Shown here piece by piece: positions 24,154 through 33,470 of a stretch of 64,000 nucleotides of DNA; position 1 is the stretch's first letter, and every line of letters begins with the position of its first letter. A program made the translations under genes and the position numbers. This DNA comes from Photobacterium sp. DA100. GTDB lineage: Bacteria; Pseudomonadota; Gammaproteobacteria; Enterobacterales; Vibrionaceae. The DNA lies in NCBI RefSeq assembly GCF_029223585.1, contig NZ_CP119424.1, positions 2,046,001 to 2,110,000 on the forward strand. Reading direction: 5' to 3'. Below the pieces are notes generated by a model. That model made no database searches. It worked only from the letters and a program-made list of their open reading frames with translations, and was not told the DNA's origin.

Positions 24154-27100
24154 ATGTTCAATGCGGCAGAAGTACTTCAGCCTGGTTTTATTGAGCGTCC
24201 ACTGGATGAGCTCTGGTCCTTGATTTCACCCCTATACAGCGTGGATGAATCACAGTGGCTCGCGCAGTTGATGCCGCTGGCTGAGCCAACAGAGCAGGAG
24301 AGGCAGTATACTGCCGAGCAGGCGACAAGCTTGATTGAGCGGGTCCGCGCCGATCAGAATGCAGTCCAGATGATCGATGCCCTGTTGCTGGAATACAGTT
24401 TGGACACCAAAGAAGGGATCTTGCTGATGTGTCTGGCTGAGGCCTTGATGCGAATCCCCGACGCTGCCACAGCCGATGCCCTGATCCGTGACAAGCTCAG
24501 TGTGGCGGATTGGAAGTCTCACCTGAAAAATTCCGACTCGCTGTTTGTGAACGCCTCTACCTGGGGCCTGATGCTGACCGGCAAGGTGGTCAGTCTCGAT
24601 GCCAAGGAAGATGGTGCCCCGAGCCATGTCATCAACCGCCTCGTTAACAAGATGTCCGAGCCGGTGATCCGCCAGGCCATGAACCAGGCAATGAAGATCA
24701 TGGGGCACCAATTTGTCTTGGGCCGGACCATTGCCGAAGCCATGAAGAATGGCAAGAGCAAGCGTGATAAAGGCTTTACCTATTCGTTTGATATGCTGGG
24801 CGAAGCGGCTTTGACAGCCCAGGATGCCCAGAAGTATTTCAAAGACTATGTCATGGCTGTCGAGGCTGTCGGCCGTGACAGCTATGCCAGCGAAAGTGGC
24901 AGCAATACCCGCTCGCCGGATCCGACGGTGTCGATTAAGCTTTCCGCTCTGCACCCGCGTTATGACGTGGCTAACGAAGCCCGTGTGCTGGACGAGATGT
25001 ACCTGTCGGTGCTGTCTCTGCTCAAGCGCGCCCGCGAGCTCAATGTCGGTATTACCATTGATGCCGAGGAAGCCGATCGTCTAGAGCTCTCGCTGAAGCT
25101 GTTTGAAAAGCTCTACCGCGCCGAGGAGGTAAGGGGATGGGGTCGTTTTGGCCTGGTGGTACAGACATATTCGAAACGCGCACTGCCGGTGCTGGCGTGG
25201 CTGGCGGCATTGGCCAAGGAGCAGGGCGATGTGATCCCGCTGCGCTTGGTGAAGGGGGCTTATTGGGACAGTGAGCTGAAGTTGTCCCAGCAGAGCGGTT
25301 ATAGTGCCTATCCCGTCTTTACTCGCAAGGAAGCCACCGATGCTTCCTATTTGGCCTGTGCCCGCTTCTTGCTGGCAACTCACCTCAACGGCCTGTTTTA
25401 TCCTCAGTTTGCCAGCCATAATGCGCACACGGTGTCGGCGGTGATGGCGATGGCAAAATCGCACCGCAACTTCGAATTCCAGCGTCTGCACGGCATGGGC
25501 GATGCGCTCTATAACCATGTCATGGAGATGCACCAGACCAATGTCAGGATTTATGCACCGGTAGGCAGCCACAAGGATCTGTTACCGTACTTGGTTCGCC
25601 GCCTGCTGGAAAACGGTGCCAACAGCTCATTTGTGCACCGCCTGGTTGACGCGAACTGCCCGGTGGAAAGCCTGATCCAGCATCCGGTCGACATCCTGAA
25701 ATCACGCCCTACCTTGCACAACAGCTTGATCCCGTTGCCGCCGCAGATCTTCGGCGAACAGCGCAAGAATTCGGCCGGGGTCAATATTGATATTGCTTCG
25801 CAGTGGCAGCCATTCAGTGAGTCCGTGCAGGCGTTTGCCCACCATCAGTGGCAAGCCGGCCCGATTATCAATGGGGCGGCGCTAACTGACAGTGGCAATA
25901 CTGTGGCCGTGACCACGCCATATGACCGCCGCGAAAGCGTAGGCTGTGTTGCCTTTGCCAGTGCCGAACAGGTCAATGAAGCGATCTCAATCGCCGCACA
26001 GAGCTACCCGCAGTGGTCATCACTGCCTGCGACCGAACGTGCGCAGTGCTTGCTGCGTCTGGCTGATTTGCTGGAAGACAATACCGGGGAATTAGTGGCG
26101 CTTTGCCATCGCGAAGCCGGCAAGACCATCCAGGACAGTATTGATGAGATCCGTGAAGCGGTAGACTTCTGCCGTTTCTATGCCCATCAAGCTGCAGAAG
26201 AGTTCTCTCAGCCCAAGCCGGTGATGGGCTTTGACGGCACTACCCGCCAGCTAAGCTACCAGGGGCGCGGGGTCTTCGCCTGTATCAGTCCGTGGAACTT
26301 CCCGCTGGCAATTTTCCTTGGCCAGGTTTCTGCCGCGCTGGTTGCGGGCAATACCGTAGTGGCCAAACCGGCTGAGCAGACTTCGCTCATCGCCTTCCGC
26401 GCCATCGAGCTCATGCTAGAAGCGGGTGTGCCTGCCGGTGCGATTCAGTTGCTGCCGGGAACTGGGGCCGAGGTCGGTGCGCCGTTGACGGCCGATGCCC
26501 GTATCGCCGGGGTGGCATTTACCGGTTCGACCGAAACCGCCCAGCGGATCAACCGCAGCTTGGCTGGGCGTGATTGCGAGCCGGTACCGCTTATCGCCGA
26601 GACCGGTGGCCAGAATGCCATGATTGTTGATAGTACTGCGCTGCCAGAGCAGGTGGTGCGTGATGTGGTGCGCTCGGCCTTTGCGTCGGCGGGCCAGCGC
26701 TGTTCGGCACTGCGTGTGCTGTTTATCCAGCAGGACATTGCCGATAGGGTGATTGGCCTTATCAAGGGAGCAATGGCCGAGCTGTCGGTTGGCCGTCCCG
26801 AGCTGCACAGCACCGATGTGGGGCCGGTGATTGATCGTGTGGCCCGCGACAAGCTGCAGACCCATATCCAGTCGCTGAAAAACCAGGCCAAGTTAGTGGC
26901 GCAGGCAACCGTGCCTGCGAGCTGCCAGCACGGTGATTTTGTCCCGCCGTCGGCGTTTGAAATACCTTCTATCGATATTCTGAAAAATGAACACTTCGGC
27001 CCGATCCTGCACATCGTCCGTTTCAAAGCGAGCGAGCTGGATCAGGTGATCGACCATATCAACCAGACCGGTTTTGGCCTGACCATGGGGGTACACAGCC

Positions 27101-27288
27101 GCAACGAGCGTACCTACAGCCATATCGAGCGCCGTGCCCGTGTCGGTAACTGCTATATCAACCGGGATCAGGTGGGGGCGGTCGTTGGCGTTCAGCCGTT
27201 TGGCGGCCAGGGGCTATCCGGCACCGGCCCGAAAGCCGGCGGTCCGCACTACCTGTACCGCTTTACTCAAGACCGTGTTGAAGCCTAA
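24154..27288 (+). CDS. putA: Bifunctional proline dehydrogenase / L-glutamate gamma-semialdehyde dehydrogenase
   Basis: The 1044-aa protein oxidises proline to P5C with FAD and then to glutamate with NAD+, channelling the intermediate. The PRODH barrel spans about 170-480 (SIKLSALHPRY, RLVKGAYWDSE, FASHNAHTVSAV, VRIYAPVG) and the ALDH module about 570-1040 (SPWNFPLAIFLGQ, FTGSTETAQRI, catalytic Cys in SAGQRCSALR, QPFGGQGLSGTGPKAGG). Unlike the 1320-aa E. coli PutA it has no N-terminal ribbon-helix-helix DNA-binding domain and no trailing C-terminal ALDH-like domain; the latter is encoded by the next gene. The ATG at 24154 follows TGAGGGA; an upstream in-frame extension to 24085 is not needed. 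Confidence 0.96.
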   Translation: MFNAAEVLQPGFIERPLDELWSLISPLYSVDESQWLAQLMPLAEPTEQERQYTAEQATSLIERVRADQNAVQMIDALLLEYSLDTKEGILLMCLAEALMRIPDAATADALIRDKLSVADWKSHLKNSDSLFVNASTWGLMLTGKVVSLDAKEDGAPSHVINRLVNKMSEPVIRQAMNQAMKIMGHQFVLGRTIAEAMKNGKSKRDKGFTYSFDMLGEAALTAQDAQKYFKDYVMAVEAVGRDSYASESGSNTRSPDPTVSIKLSALHPRYDVANEARVLDEMYLSVLSLLKRARELNVGITIDAEEADRLELSLKLFEKLYRAEEVRGWGRFGLVVQTYSKRALPVLAWLAALAKEQGDVIPLRLVKGAYWDSELKLSQQSGYSAYPVFTRKEATDASYLACARFLLATHLNGLFYPQFASHNAHTVSAVMAMAKSHRNFEFQRLHGMGDALYNHVMEMHQTNVRIYAPVGSHKDLLPYLVRRLLENGANSSFVHRLVDANCPVESLIQHPVDILKSRPTLHNSLIPLPPQIFGEQRKNSAGVNIDIASQWQPFSESVQAFAHHQWQAGPIINGAALTDSGNTVAVTTPYDRRESVGCVAFASAEQVNEAISIAAQSYPQWSSLPATERAQCLLRLADLLEDNTGELVALCHREAGKTIQDSIDEIREAVDFCRFYAHQAAEEFSQPKPVMGFDGTTRQLSYQGRGVFACISPWNFPLAIFLGQVSAALVAGNTVVAKPAEQTSLIAFRAIELMLEAGVPAGAIQLLPGTGAEVGAPLTADARIAGVAFTGSTETAQRINRSLAGRDCEPVPLIAETGGQNAMIVDSTALPEQVVRDVVRSAFASAGQRCSALRVLFIQQDIADRVIGLIKGAMAELSVGRPELHSTDVGPVIDRVARDKLQTHIQSLKNQAKLVAQATVPASCQHGDFVPPSAFEIPSIDILKNEHFGPILHIVRFKASELDQVIDHINQTGFGLTMGVHSRNERTYSHIERRARVGNCYINRDQVGAVVGVQPFGGQGLSGTGPKAGGPHYLYRFTQDRVEA

Positions 27289-27316
27289 TGGCTGTCGAGA
27301 AAATTAAGGAGTGATC

Positions 27317-28009
27317 ATGACTATTCAAACATTGGTAAATACAAGCTCGGCGGCATGGGAAGGCTGGAATAACCTTGGCTATCAAGCACGGACGCGCATT
27401 CTGCGCCACTGGACCGATCAACTGGCGGCCGAATGCCGCGCCATGGTGGAGTATCAATGCCGCCAGGCCGAGGAACATGTCGCCCCGACATTGTTGATGC
27501 CGGGCCCGACGGGCGAAACCAACGAGCTGTACTGTGCCGGGCGGGGCTGCTTTGTGGTGACCGCCGACAATGAAACACCGTTGGTGGCATTTTTCGGCCA
27601 GCTAGCAGCGGCATTGGTCACGGGCAACACGGTGTTTGTTTGCCTGCCTGCAGACTACCCGGTCAAGGCCAAAGACGTCGCTGCGCAGCTCGAGCAGAGC
27701 GGCTGTGCTGGCGGTGTGATCACCGCGATTGATAACGATCAGCTTGCCGATCTGGTCAGCCATCCCGCTGTGGCTGGCGTGGCCTATGCCGGCAAGCTGT
27801 CAACAACCCAGGCGCTTGGGCGCCAACTTGCTGCCCGAGACGGCTTGCTTGCTCAGCTTATCAGTGAAACTGATACCGAGCAGCTGCCGGTTATCGGCAG
27901 TCCGACATACTCACTGCGTTTTGTGACCGAGAGGACACGGACGATCAACATTACTGCGGTTGGCGGCAACGCCACCTTGCTTGAGTTGGGGAGCGGTGAG
28001 GAACATTAA
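27317..28009 (+). CDS. Free-standing PutA C-terminal ALDH-superfamily-like domain
   Basis: The 230-aa protein resembles the non-catalytic ALDH-superfamily domain that ends long PutA proteins. LMPGPTGETNELYCAGRGCF followed by FFGQLAAALVTGNTVFV corresponds to the GPTGE-N-L ... QLAAVLAVGS region in the E. coli PutA C terminus. It lacks a catalytic Cys motif and a complete Rossmann fold, so it is not an active dehydrogenase. In long PutAs this domain covers the substrate tunnel. It starts 28 bp after putA behind TAAGGAG and is followed by putP, so it is probably co-transcribed and may bind PutA in trans. It is often labelled as a 1-pyrroline-5-carboxylate dehydrogenase. Confidence 0.75.
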   Translation: MTIQTLVNTSSAAWEGWNNLGYQARTRILRHWTDQLAAECRAMVEYQCRQAEEHVAPTLLMPGPTGETNELYCAGRGCFVVTADNETPLVAFFGQLAAALVTGNTVFVCLPADYPVKAKDVAAQLEQSGCAGGVITAIDNDQLADLVSHPAVAGVAYAGKLSTTQALGRQLAARDGLLAQLISETDTEQLPVIGSPTYSLRFVTERTRTINITAVGGNATLLELGSGEEH

Positions 28010-28096
28010 CCAGAGGGTGGGCCGCTGCATGCAGGAATTTAGCTTGCAACCTGCTGGCGGCCGAGCAACCCATCGCTGATTATCAGCGCTAAAACC

Positions 28097-28124
28097 AAAT
28101 GCCCCTGCTATGGACAGGGGCTTT
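28097..28124 (+). terminator. Hairpin between the PutA-domain gene and putP (possible attenuator)
   Basis: GCCCCTG and CAGGGGC pair around a 7-base loop, with AAAT before and TTTAT after. The T run is weak, so this could be a partial terminator or RNA-processing site that sets the putA:putP ratio. Confidence 0.45.
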
Positions 28125-28143
28125 ATGTGAGGGAACTCAAACA

Positions 28144-29640
28144 ATGATAGAGAATAGCTTTGCTATTACAGCAACGTTTATCGCCTACCTGATCGGTATG
28201 CTGGCCATTGGCTACATTGCGTATAAGCGAACGTCAAATTCAGCCGATTACTTCCTTGGCGGACGTACATTGGGACCTTGGCCCGCAGCGCTTTCTGCCG
28301 GTGCATCGGATATGAGTGGCTGGCTGCTGCTCGGTCTGCCGGGCTACGCCTATGCGGCGGGTATCGAGTCTCTGTGGCTGGCTGGCGGCTTGCTGCTGGG
28401 GACCTGGCTCAACTGGCTGATCTGTGCCAAGCGCCTGCGTACCTACAGTATTACTACCGATAATGCACTGACCATGCCGGAGTTTCTGGCCCGTCGCTTC
28501 AACGATAAATCCAAGCTGATCCAAACTATTTCAGCATTCTTTATCTTGCTGTTTTTCCTCTTCTATACCAGCTCGGGTTTGGTTGCCGGTGGAAAGCTGT
28601 TCGAGACGGTGTTCGGTCTTGACTATGCCGTTGCGGTGATTGTCGGTACGGTGTGCGTGGTGTCTTACACCTTGTTCGGTGGTTTCCTGGCGGTGTCTTG
28701 GACCGACTTGGTGCAGGGCCTGCTGATGGCGGCGGCATTGATGATTGTGCCTATTGCGTCGATGAACGGCAGCCCGGTAGATCTGGCACTGGCGCTGGAA
28801 GCGAAAAACCCTGAATTGATGACCCTGTTCAACGATGTGAAGGGCGAGCCGCTATCGGCTATCGCGATTATTTCCCTCGCGGCCTGGGGCCTGGGCTATT
28901 TTGGCCAGCCGCACATTCTGGCGCGATTTAAGGCGACCCGCAGCAATGCCGATATCGCTACTGCCCGCCGCATTGCGGTTGGCTGGACGGCGCTGTCGAT
29001 GGCCGGTGCGATCCTTGTCGGTCTGGTTGGTATTTTGTACGTTGATAACCAGCTGGCCGGTAACCTTGACGACGGCGAGCGTATTTTCATGCTGCTGGTG
29101 AACTCAATGTTCCACCCGGTAATTGCCGGTATTTTGCTGGCGGCGATCTTGGCTGCCATTATGAGTACGGCTGACTCCCAGTTGCTGGTATCGTCATCGG
29201 CGCTGGCGGAAGACTTCTACAAGCAGGTGTTCCGCCCGCAGGCGTCGTCGGAAGAGATTGTGAAGGTAGGCCGTATCGCGGTGATCGTGCTTTCTATCAT
29301 TGCCCTTATGTTGGCGATGAACCCAGACAGCACGGTACTTGGCCTGGTGTCTTATGCTTGGGCGGGCTTTGGCGCGGCATTTGGCCCGGCATTGTTGATT
29401 AGCTTGTTCTGGAAACAGATGAACCGCAATGGCGCATTGGCCGGTATTGTGGTCGGTGCGATGACCGTGGTGATCTGGAAGCAGCTCAGCGGCGGTATTT
29501 TCGACTTGTACGAAATTGTCCCAGGCTTTGTCTTTGCCACCATTGCGATTGTGGTGGTGAGCAAGATGACCGGTGGTGTCTCGCAAGACGTTGCTGCACA
29601 GTTCGACACTTACCAGAAGAATCTCGTCGAGTTCAAGTAA
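28144..29640 (+). CDS. putP: Sodium/proline symporter
   Basis: The 498-aa SSS-family transporter has about 13 membrane segments. PutP hallmarks are visible: SADYFLGGRTLGPWPAALSAGASDMSGWLLLGLPG (residues about 37-71), YTLFGGFLAVSWTDLVQG, and GYFGQPHILARFKA in the middle. SNADIATARRIAVGW and ILAAIMSTADSQLLVSSSALAEDFYK are characteristic of proline symporters. The start at 28144 follows GAGGGAAC; 15 upstream in-frame codons overlap a hairpin and are excluded. It supplies proline for PutA and also for osmoprotection. Confidence 0.96.
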   Translation: MIENSFAITATFIAYLIGMLAIGYIAYKRTSNSADYFLGGRTLGPWPAALSAGASDMSGWLLLGLPGYAYAAGIESLWLAGGLLLGTWLNWLICAKRLRTYSITTDNALTMPEFLARRFNDKSKLIQTISAFFILLFFLFYTSSGLVAGGKLFETVFGLDYAVAVIVGTVCVVSYTLFGGFLAVSWTDLVQGLLMAAALMIVPIASMNGSPVDLALALEAKNPELMTLFNDVKGEPLSAIAIISLAAWGLGYFGQPHILARFKATRSNADIATARRIAVGWTALSMAGAILVGLVGILYVDNQLAGNLDDGERIFMLLVNSMFHPVIAGILLAAILAAIMSTADSQLLVSSSALAEDFYKQVFRPQASSEEIVKVGRIAVIVLSIIALMLAMNPDSTVLGLVSYAWAGFGAAFGPALLISLFWKQMNRNGALAGIVVGAMTVVIWKQLSGGIFDLYEIVPGFVFATIAIVVVSKMTGGVSQDVAAQFDTYQKNLVEFK

Positions 29641-29668
29641 TCCCCCGGGGTGATTGACTATCTCTAAG

Positions 29669-29698
29669 GCGGCGTCTGTTTTCAGATGCCGCTTTTTT
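29669..29698 (+). terminator. Terminator of the put operon
   Basis: The stem GCGGCGTCTG / CAGATGCCGC (one G-U pair) with a TTTT loop and T run, 28 bp after putP. Confidence 0.88.
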
Positions 29699-30014
29699 AT
29701 GCCCTTGGCAGCTGCATCTTTATCCATCTTTTCAATGCCTTCTGGCTATAAATTCATGCTCTCAATGCAAAGGGATATTGCGCTCATGAACAGCGTGATG
29801 CTTATTCCGCATTTTCGTTTTTGACGAGATTAACGCGTTTCATTTCATTGCTTATCCCTCACAATTTATGGGCTTATTAATGCTATTGCTGCCTTGCCTA
29901 AGCCTTTCCAGCTTGCGTGTCGGGATTCGGCCAATAGGTATGAACAGCCGTTTACTCACGGTGATGTATGGCGGTTGCGTAAGGTAGCTTGGCGTGAATG
30001 GAATGGATAACATT
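29699..30014. other. Intergenic region before the chitinase gene
   Basis: No gene or clear promoter is seen. It probably carries the control region of the chitinase gene, but I could not define a site. Confidence 0.4.
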
Positions 30015-31988
30015 ATGAAAATAAATCAGAAAAAAGCAGTGTTAAAGACCAGTCTCACTCTTGCCCTTATTGGCATGGCAAGTGCGGCAGCCAATGCCGA
30101 GCCCTATGAGATGTTGCTCAGTGATGTGCTGGCCGATGAACAAGCCATTATCGCAGAGCAGCCCGAAGGGCTGGCATTGGTGATGGAGTCGATCCGGACG
30201 CTGGATAACGGGCGCGTCGAGGCGATTACCGTCGGCAACTCGAATAATCCGGAGAATGTCAAACGGGTCGAGTCGATTGTCAGTGAGCAGGATTGGAACT
30301 TCCTCTTTGTTGAGCGCCACGCGCAATATACCTATCTCAATTTCCTCAAGGGCATCGGCAAGTTCCCGGCGTTTTGCGGGAATTATGATGATGGCAGAGA
30401 TGCCGAGGCGATTTGCCGTAAATCGCTGGCGACCATGTTTGCCCACTTTACCCAGGAGACGGGTGGGCATAATGCCTATAGCGAATATCCAGAGTGGCGC
30501 CAGGGGCTTTACTATTTGCGCGAGGTGGGCTGGAGCGAAGGCACTTCCGGCGGATACGGTATTTGTGATCCGGGCTTGTGGCAGGGTGAGGCCTATCCGT
30601 GCGGTCAGTTTGAAGATGGCTCCTACAAGAGCTACTTCGGCCGTGGTGCCAAGCAGCTCAGCTACAACTACAACTATGGTCCATTCTCCCACGCCATCTA
30701 TGGCAATGTCGAAAAGCTGCTCAACGAACCTGAGCTGGTGGCAGACTCTTGGCTTAATTTGGCCAGCGCCGTGTTCTTCTATCTTTACCCGCAGCCACCC
30801 AAACCCAGTATGTTGCATGTGCTCGACGGCACCTGGCAGCCGAACCAGGCTGATTTGAACGCCGGCCTGGTGCCCGGGTTCGGGGTGACCACCATGATCA
30901 TCAACGGCGGCGTTGAGTGCGGAGGGTCAAGTGAGCATATCCAGTCGCAAAACCGCATCGATTACTATCGTGAATTTGCCAAGTACCTCGACGTACCTAT
31001 TGCCGAGGGTGAAGTGTTAGGCTGCGCCAATATGCAGGCCTTCGATGCTGGCGGTGCCGGCGCACTCAACGTTCACTGGGAAGAAGACTGGGGTTGGACA
31101 CCGGATACACCGACAGGCCAAACCTACAAGTGCCAGCTGGTGGCCTACCAAGGTCCATTTTCTGCCTTCGTCGAAGGGGACTACCGCAAGTGTGTCGAAG
31201 ATAAATTCGATGTCAATATCATCAATGATCTCGAGGGCGTGCCGCCTACTGCTGATGCCGGGGGCGATATAACCCTGTTCTCGGATAATACCCGGGTCAC
31301 GCTTGACGGCAGCGGCTCGCATGATCCTTATGGTGAAATTGTCAGCTATCAATGGCAGCAGGTTTTGGGCAATACCCTTGAAATTGCCGCTGCCGATCAA
31401 GCGAAAGCTTCTGTCGTTGTGCCCAAGGTCGAGACGGAGACCCTGTACCATTTCGAGCTAACGGTGGTGGATGATGATGGCCAAACAGCATCGGATACCA
31501 TGACGATCACTGCGAAAGTCGTGCCGGATAATTTCCCGCCTACGGTCACGCTCGCCGGGCCGCAATCAGTGAAAGCCTCGGAGCCGGTTGTTATCACCGC
31601 GACCGTCGAGGACCCGGATGATACCGAGTTCAGCTTTAACTGGCGTGCGTCAAACGGTATCTCGCTGGATGTGGCTGAAGATAATCGCTCTGCCAGTTTT
31701 GTTGCACCTGTGGTTGAGAGTGAAACGACCGTTACGGTCTGGCTGGATGTTACGGATAGCGTCAATGAGCCCGTAACTGCCTCACACAACCTCGTCATCA
31801 AGCCGGCTTCAACCGGTGAATACCCGGCTTGGGAGCTGGGCAAGAATTATGTTGAAGGCGATCGGGTGACGAACTTGGGCGAGAACTATGAATGTAAGGA
31901 ATTCCCGTACAGTGGCTGGTGCGGTGTCGCTGAGGCCTACAAGCCAGGAGAGGGGCATGCATGGCAGGATGCCTGGACCAAGCTATAG
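30015..31988 (+). CDS. Secreted GH19 chitinase with PKD-like and chitin-binding domains
   Basis: The 657-aa product has a signal peptide (cleavage after ASAAANA, about residue 28). The GH19 catalytic domain spans about 85-345 and carries the Glu in FAHFTQETGGH (E148), YFGRGAKQLSYNYNYG and TTMIINGGVECG. Two PKD/Ig-like modules follow (PTADAGGDITLFSDNTRVTLDGSGSHDPYGEIVSYQWQQ, about 405-490; PPTVTLAGPQSVKASEP, about 500-590). A C-terminal CBM5/12-type domain ends it (YPAWELGKNYVEGDRVTNLGENYECKE). It would hydrolyse chitin outside the cell. In-frame starts at GTG 29994 and ATG 30003 are possible; 30015 gives the best signal peptide. No chitin-uptake genes are adjacent. Confidence 0.9.
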   Translation: MKINQKKAVLKTSLTLALIGMASAAANAEPYEMLLSDVLADEQAIIAEQPEGLALVMESIRTLDNGRVEAITVGNSNNPENVKRVESIVSEQDWNFLFVERHAQYTYLNFLKGIGKFPAFCGNYDDGRDAEAICRKSLATMFAHFTQETGGHNAYSEYPEWRQGLYYLREVGWSEGTSGGYGICDPGLWQGEAYPCGQFEDGSYKSYFGRGAKQLSYNYNYGPFSHAIYGNVEKLLNEPELVADSWLNLASAVFFYLYPQPPKPSMLHVLDGTWQPNQADLNAGLVPGFGVTTMIINGGVECGGSSEHIQSQNRIDYYREFAKYLDVPIAEGEVLGCANMQAFDAGGAGALNVHWEEDWGWTPDTPTGQTYKCQLVAYQGPFSAFVEGDYRKCVEDKFDVNIINDLEGVPPTADAGGDITLFSDNTRVTLDGSGSHDPYGEIVSYQWQQVLGNTLEIAAADQAKASVVVPKVETETLYHFELTVVDDDGQTASDTMTITAKVVPDNFPPTVTLAGPQSVKASEPVVITATVEDPDDTEFSFNWRASNGISLDVAEDNRSASFVAPVVESETTVTVWLDVTDSVNEPVTASHNLVIKPASTGEYPAWELGKNYVEGDRVTNLGENYECKEFPYSGWCGVAEAYKPGEGHAWQDAWTKL

Positions 31989-32015
31989 CTGATATGACTA
32001 GAAGCTGATATTTAT

Positions 32016-32045
32016 GCGGTGCTCAGCGCCTGAGTGCCGCTTCTT
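32016..32045 (+). terminator. Terminator of the chitinase gene
   Basis: An 11-bp stem GCGGTGCTCAG / CTGAGTGCCGC with two G-U pairs and loop CGC, followed by TTCTTT. The rest of the 316-bp gap before the porin gene is AT-rich with no gene. Confidence 0.65.
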
Positions 32046-32304
32046 TATCTGAAGAGCAAAGTTTTGCTGGTATATTTGACTATAAAACGAGCACTTGAAC
32101 GCAAAAGGGAAAAATAATTCTCGGTAGGTATGTTGTAGCTAAGCGATTGACTTTTTGGTGTTATTTTTATCTGGCTTAGTTTTTTTAACGCAAAATTCCG
32201 CTTACTCGTGTACTAGTTTGCTATTACATTGTTGCGGGGGTTCTGATAGTTTGTGCTGGTCACCACGCACTATTGTCAACACTATCACTAGAAGAACCTG
32301 TTCC

Positions 32305-33414
32305 ATGAAGTTGAAAATTTCCTCTGCCATCATCTCCACACTTTTACTGGCTGGCCAGGCATCCGCCATTACTCTTTATGAAGATGAGCAAAATAAATTC
32401 GATGTCGGTGGCGTTTTTGTCCTCGACGCTTTCCAACCGGTCTGGGGCGAAGACGATATCTTCTCTGCCACCCGCAGTATCCTCAACCTGGGCTTTGAGC
32501 GCCAGCTGCAAGATGGCTGGACGCTGGATGCCAAGTTCGAGTGGGATCAATTTCTGAATAATCCGACGTCTGGCAGCAGCAACTTCCGTAACCGCTTGGG
32601 CTACGTCACCATCAATAACGATGAGCTGGGTAGCCTGCGATTCGGTAAACAGTGGTCGGCATACCATGATGTTGCCCGTTACATGGATAACCTGATCATC
32701 ATCGACCCTGATGCGACACCGATTTACTCTGAAGGTACTGACGGCGGTTTCGCGGCAACGGGCCGCGGTGATAACCTGGTGGCTTACCGCTACAGCAACA
32801 GCGGCGTGAATGTTTCGGCGCACTACGGTTTTACCAGCAACGGTGAATCCGGCAGCTTTGAAGATGAAAACAACCAAGTTCAAAGCGATACGGTCAAGCG
32901 TGATTACAACTACGCGCTATCGACCAGCTACGACTTTGACTCGGGCCTGAGCTTGGGTGTGGCTTACCTGGAAAACAAGGTTGAAGTTGCGCAGGCCTCT
33001 GAGGTTAACGGCTTGGAAGACGGCGACAAGCAAACAGCATTGACTGTTGGCGGTCAGTATGTTGCTGGTGGCCTGAAGGTGGCAGCGGTTTACACCAAGG
33101 GTGAAAATATCCACAAAGCGGGCCTACAGGGCGGTCCTCGCGCAGAATGGGCAGATGCCAACGCAGTAGACGTCTATGCGCACTACGCGTTTGGATCAGG
33201 CCTGCGTCCGTACGCTTATGCTTCACACGTTGATTTCGACGGTGAAAATGGCGTAGATGGTGACCGCCAGGTATATGCAGTGGGTTTGTCTTACGCCTTC
33301 ACGCCGAAAACCGTGCTGTCTTTCGAAGCCAAGCGAAACGAGCTGAACGAGTTCAGTGGTGAGCCTGGCCGTACCGATAACGGCGGTGGTTTCAACTTCG
33401 CGTACGTATTCTAA
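32305..33414 (+). CDS. OmpU-like general porin
   Basis: The 369-aa outer-membrane protein has signal peptide MKLKISSAIISTLLLAGQASA and mature start ITLYEDEQNKFDVGG. The 16-strand trimeric porin pattern includes GSLRFGKQWSAYHDV and RGDNLVAYRYSNSGVNVSAHYG, and a C-terminal strand ending GGGFNFAYVF with the terminal Phe recognised by the BAM machinery. The frame is open 50 codons upstream, but the ATG at 32305 starts the signal peptide. Acidic extracellular loops fit a cation-preferring porin. It is the only porin in the window and is convergent with sdaA. Confidence 0.9.
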   Translation: MKLKISSAIISTLLLAGQASAITLYEDEQNKFDVGGVFVLDAFQPVWGEDDIFSATRSILNLGFERQLQDGWTLDAKFEWDQFLNNPTSGSSNFRNRLGYVTINNDELGSLRFGKQWSAYHDVARYMDNLIIIDPDATPIYSEGTDGGFAATGRGDNLVAYRYSNSGVNVSAHYGFTSNGESGSFEDENNQVQSDTVKRDYNYALSTSYDFDSGLSLGVAYLENKVEVAQASEVNGLEDGDKQTALTVGGQYVAGGLKVAAVYTKGENIHKAGLQGGPRAEWADANAVDVYAHYAFGSGLRPYAYASHVDFDGENGVDGDRQVYAVGLSYAFTPKTVLSFEAKRNELNEFSGEPGRTDNGGGFNFAYVF

Positions 33415-33434
33415 TTCTGCTTTCAAGCACTAAT

Positions 33435-33463
33435 AAAAGGCTGGCATGGTTGCCAGCCTTTTT
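33435..33463. terminator. Bidirectional terminator between porin and sdaA
   Basis: A 12-bp stem AAAAGGCTGGCA / TGCCAGCCTTTT with loop TGGT and T runs on both strands. Confidence 0.92.
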
Positions 33464-33470
33464 CATGCCG

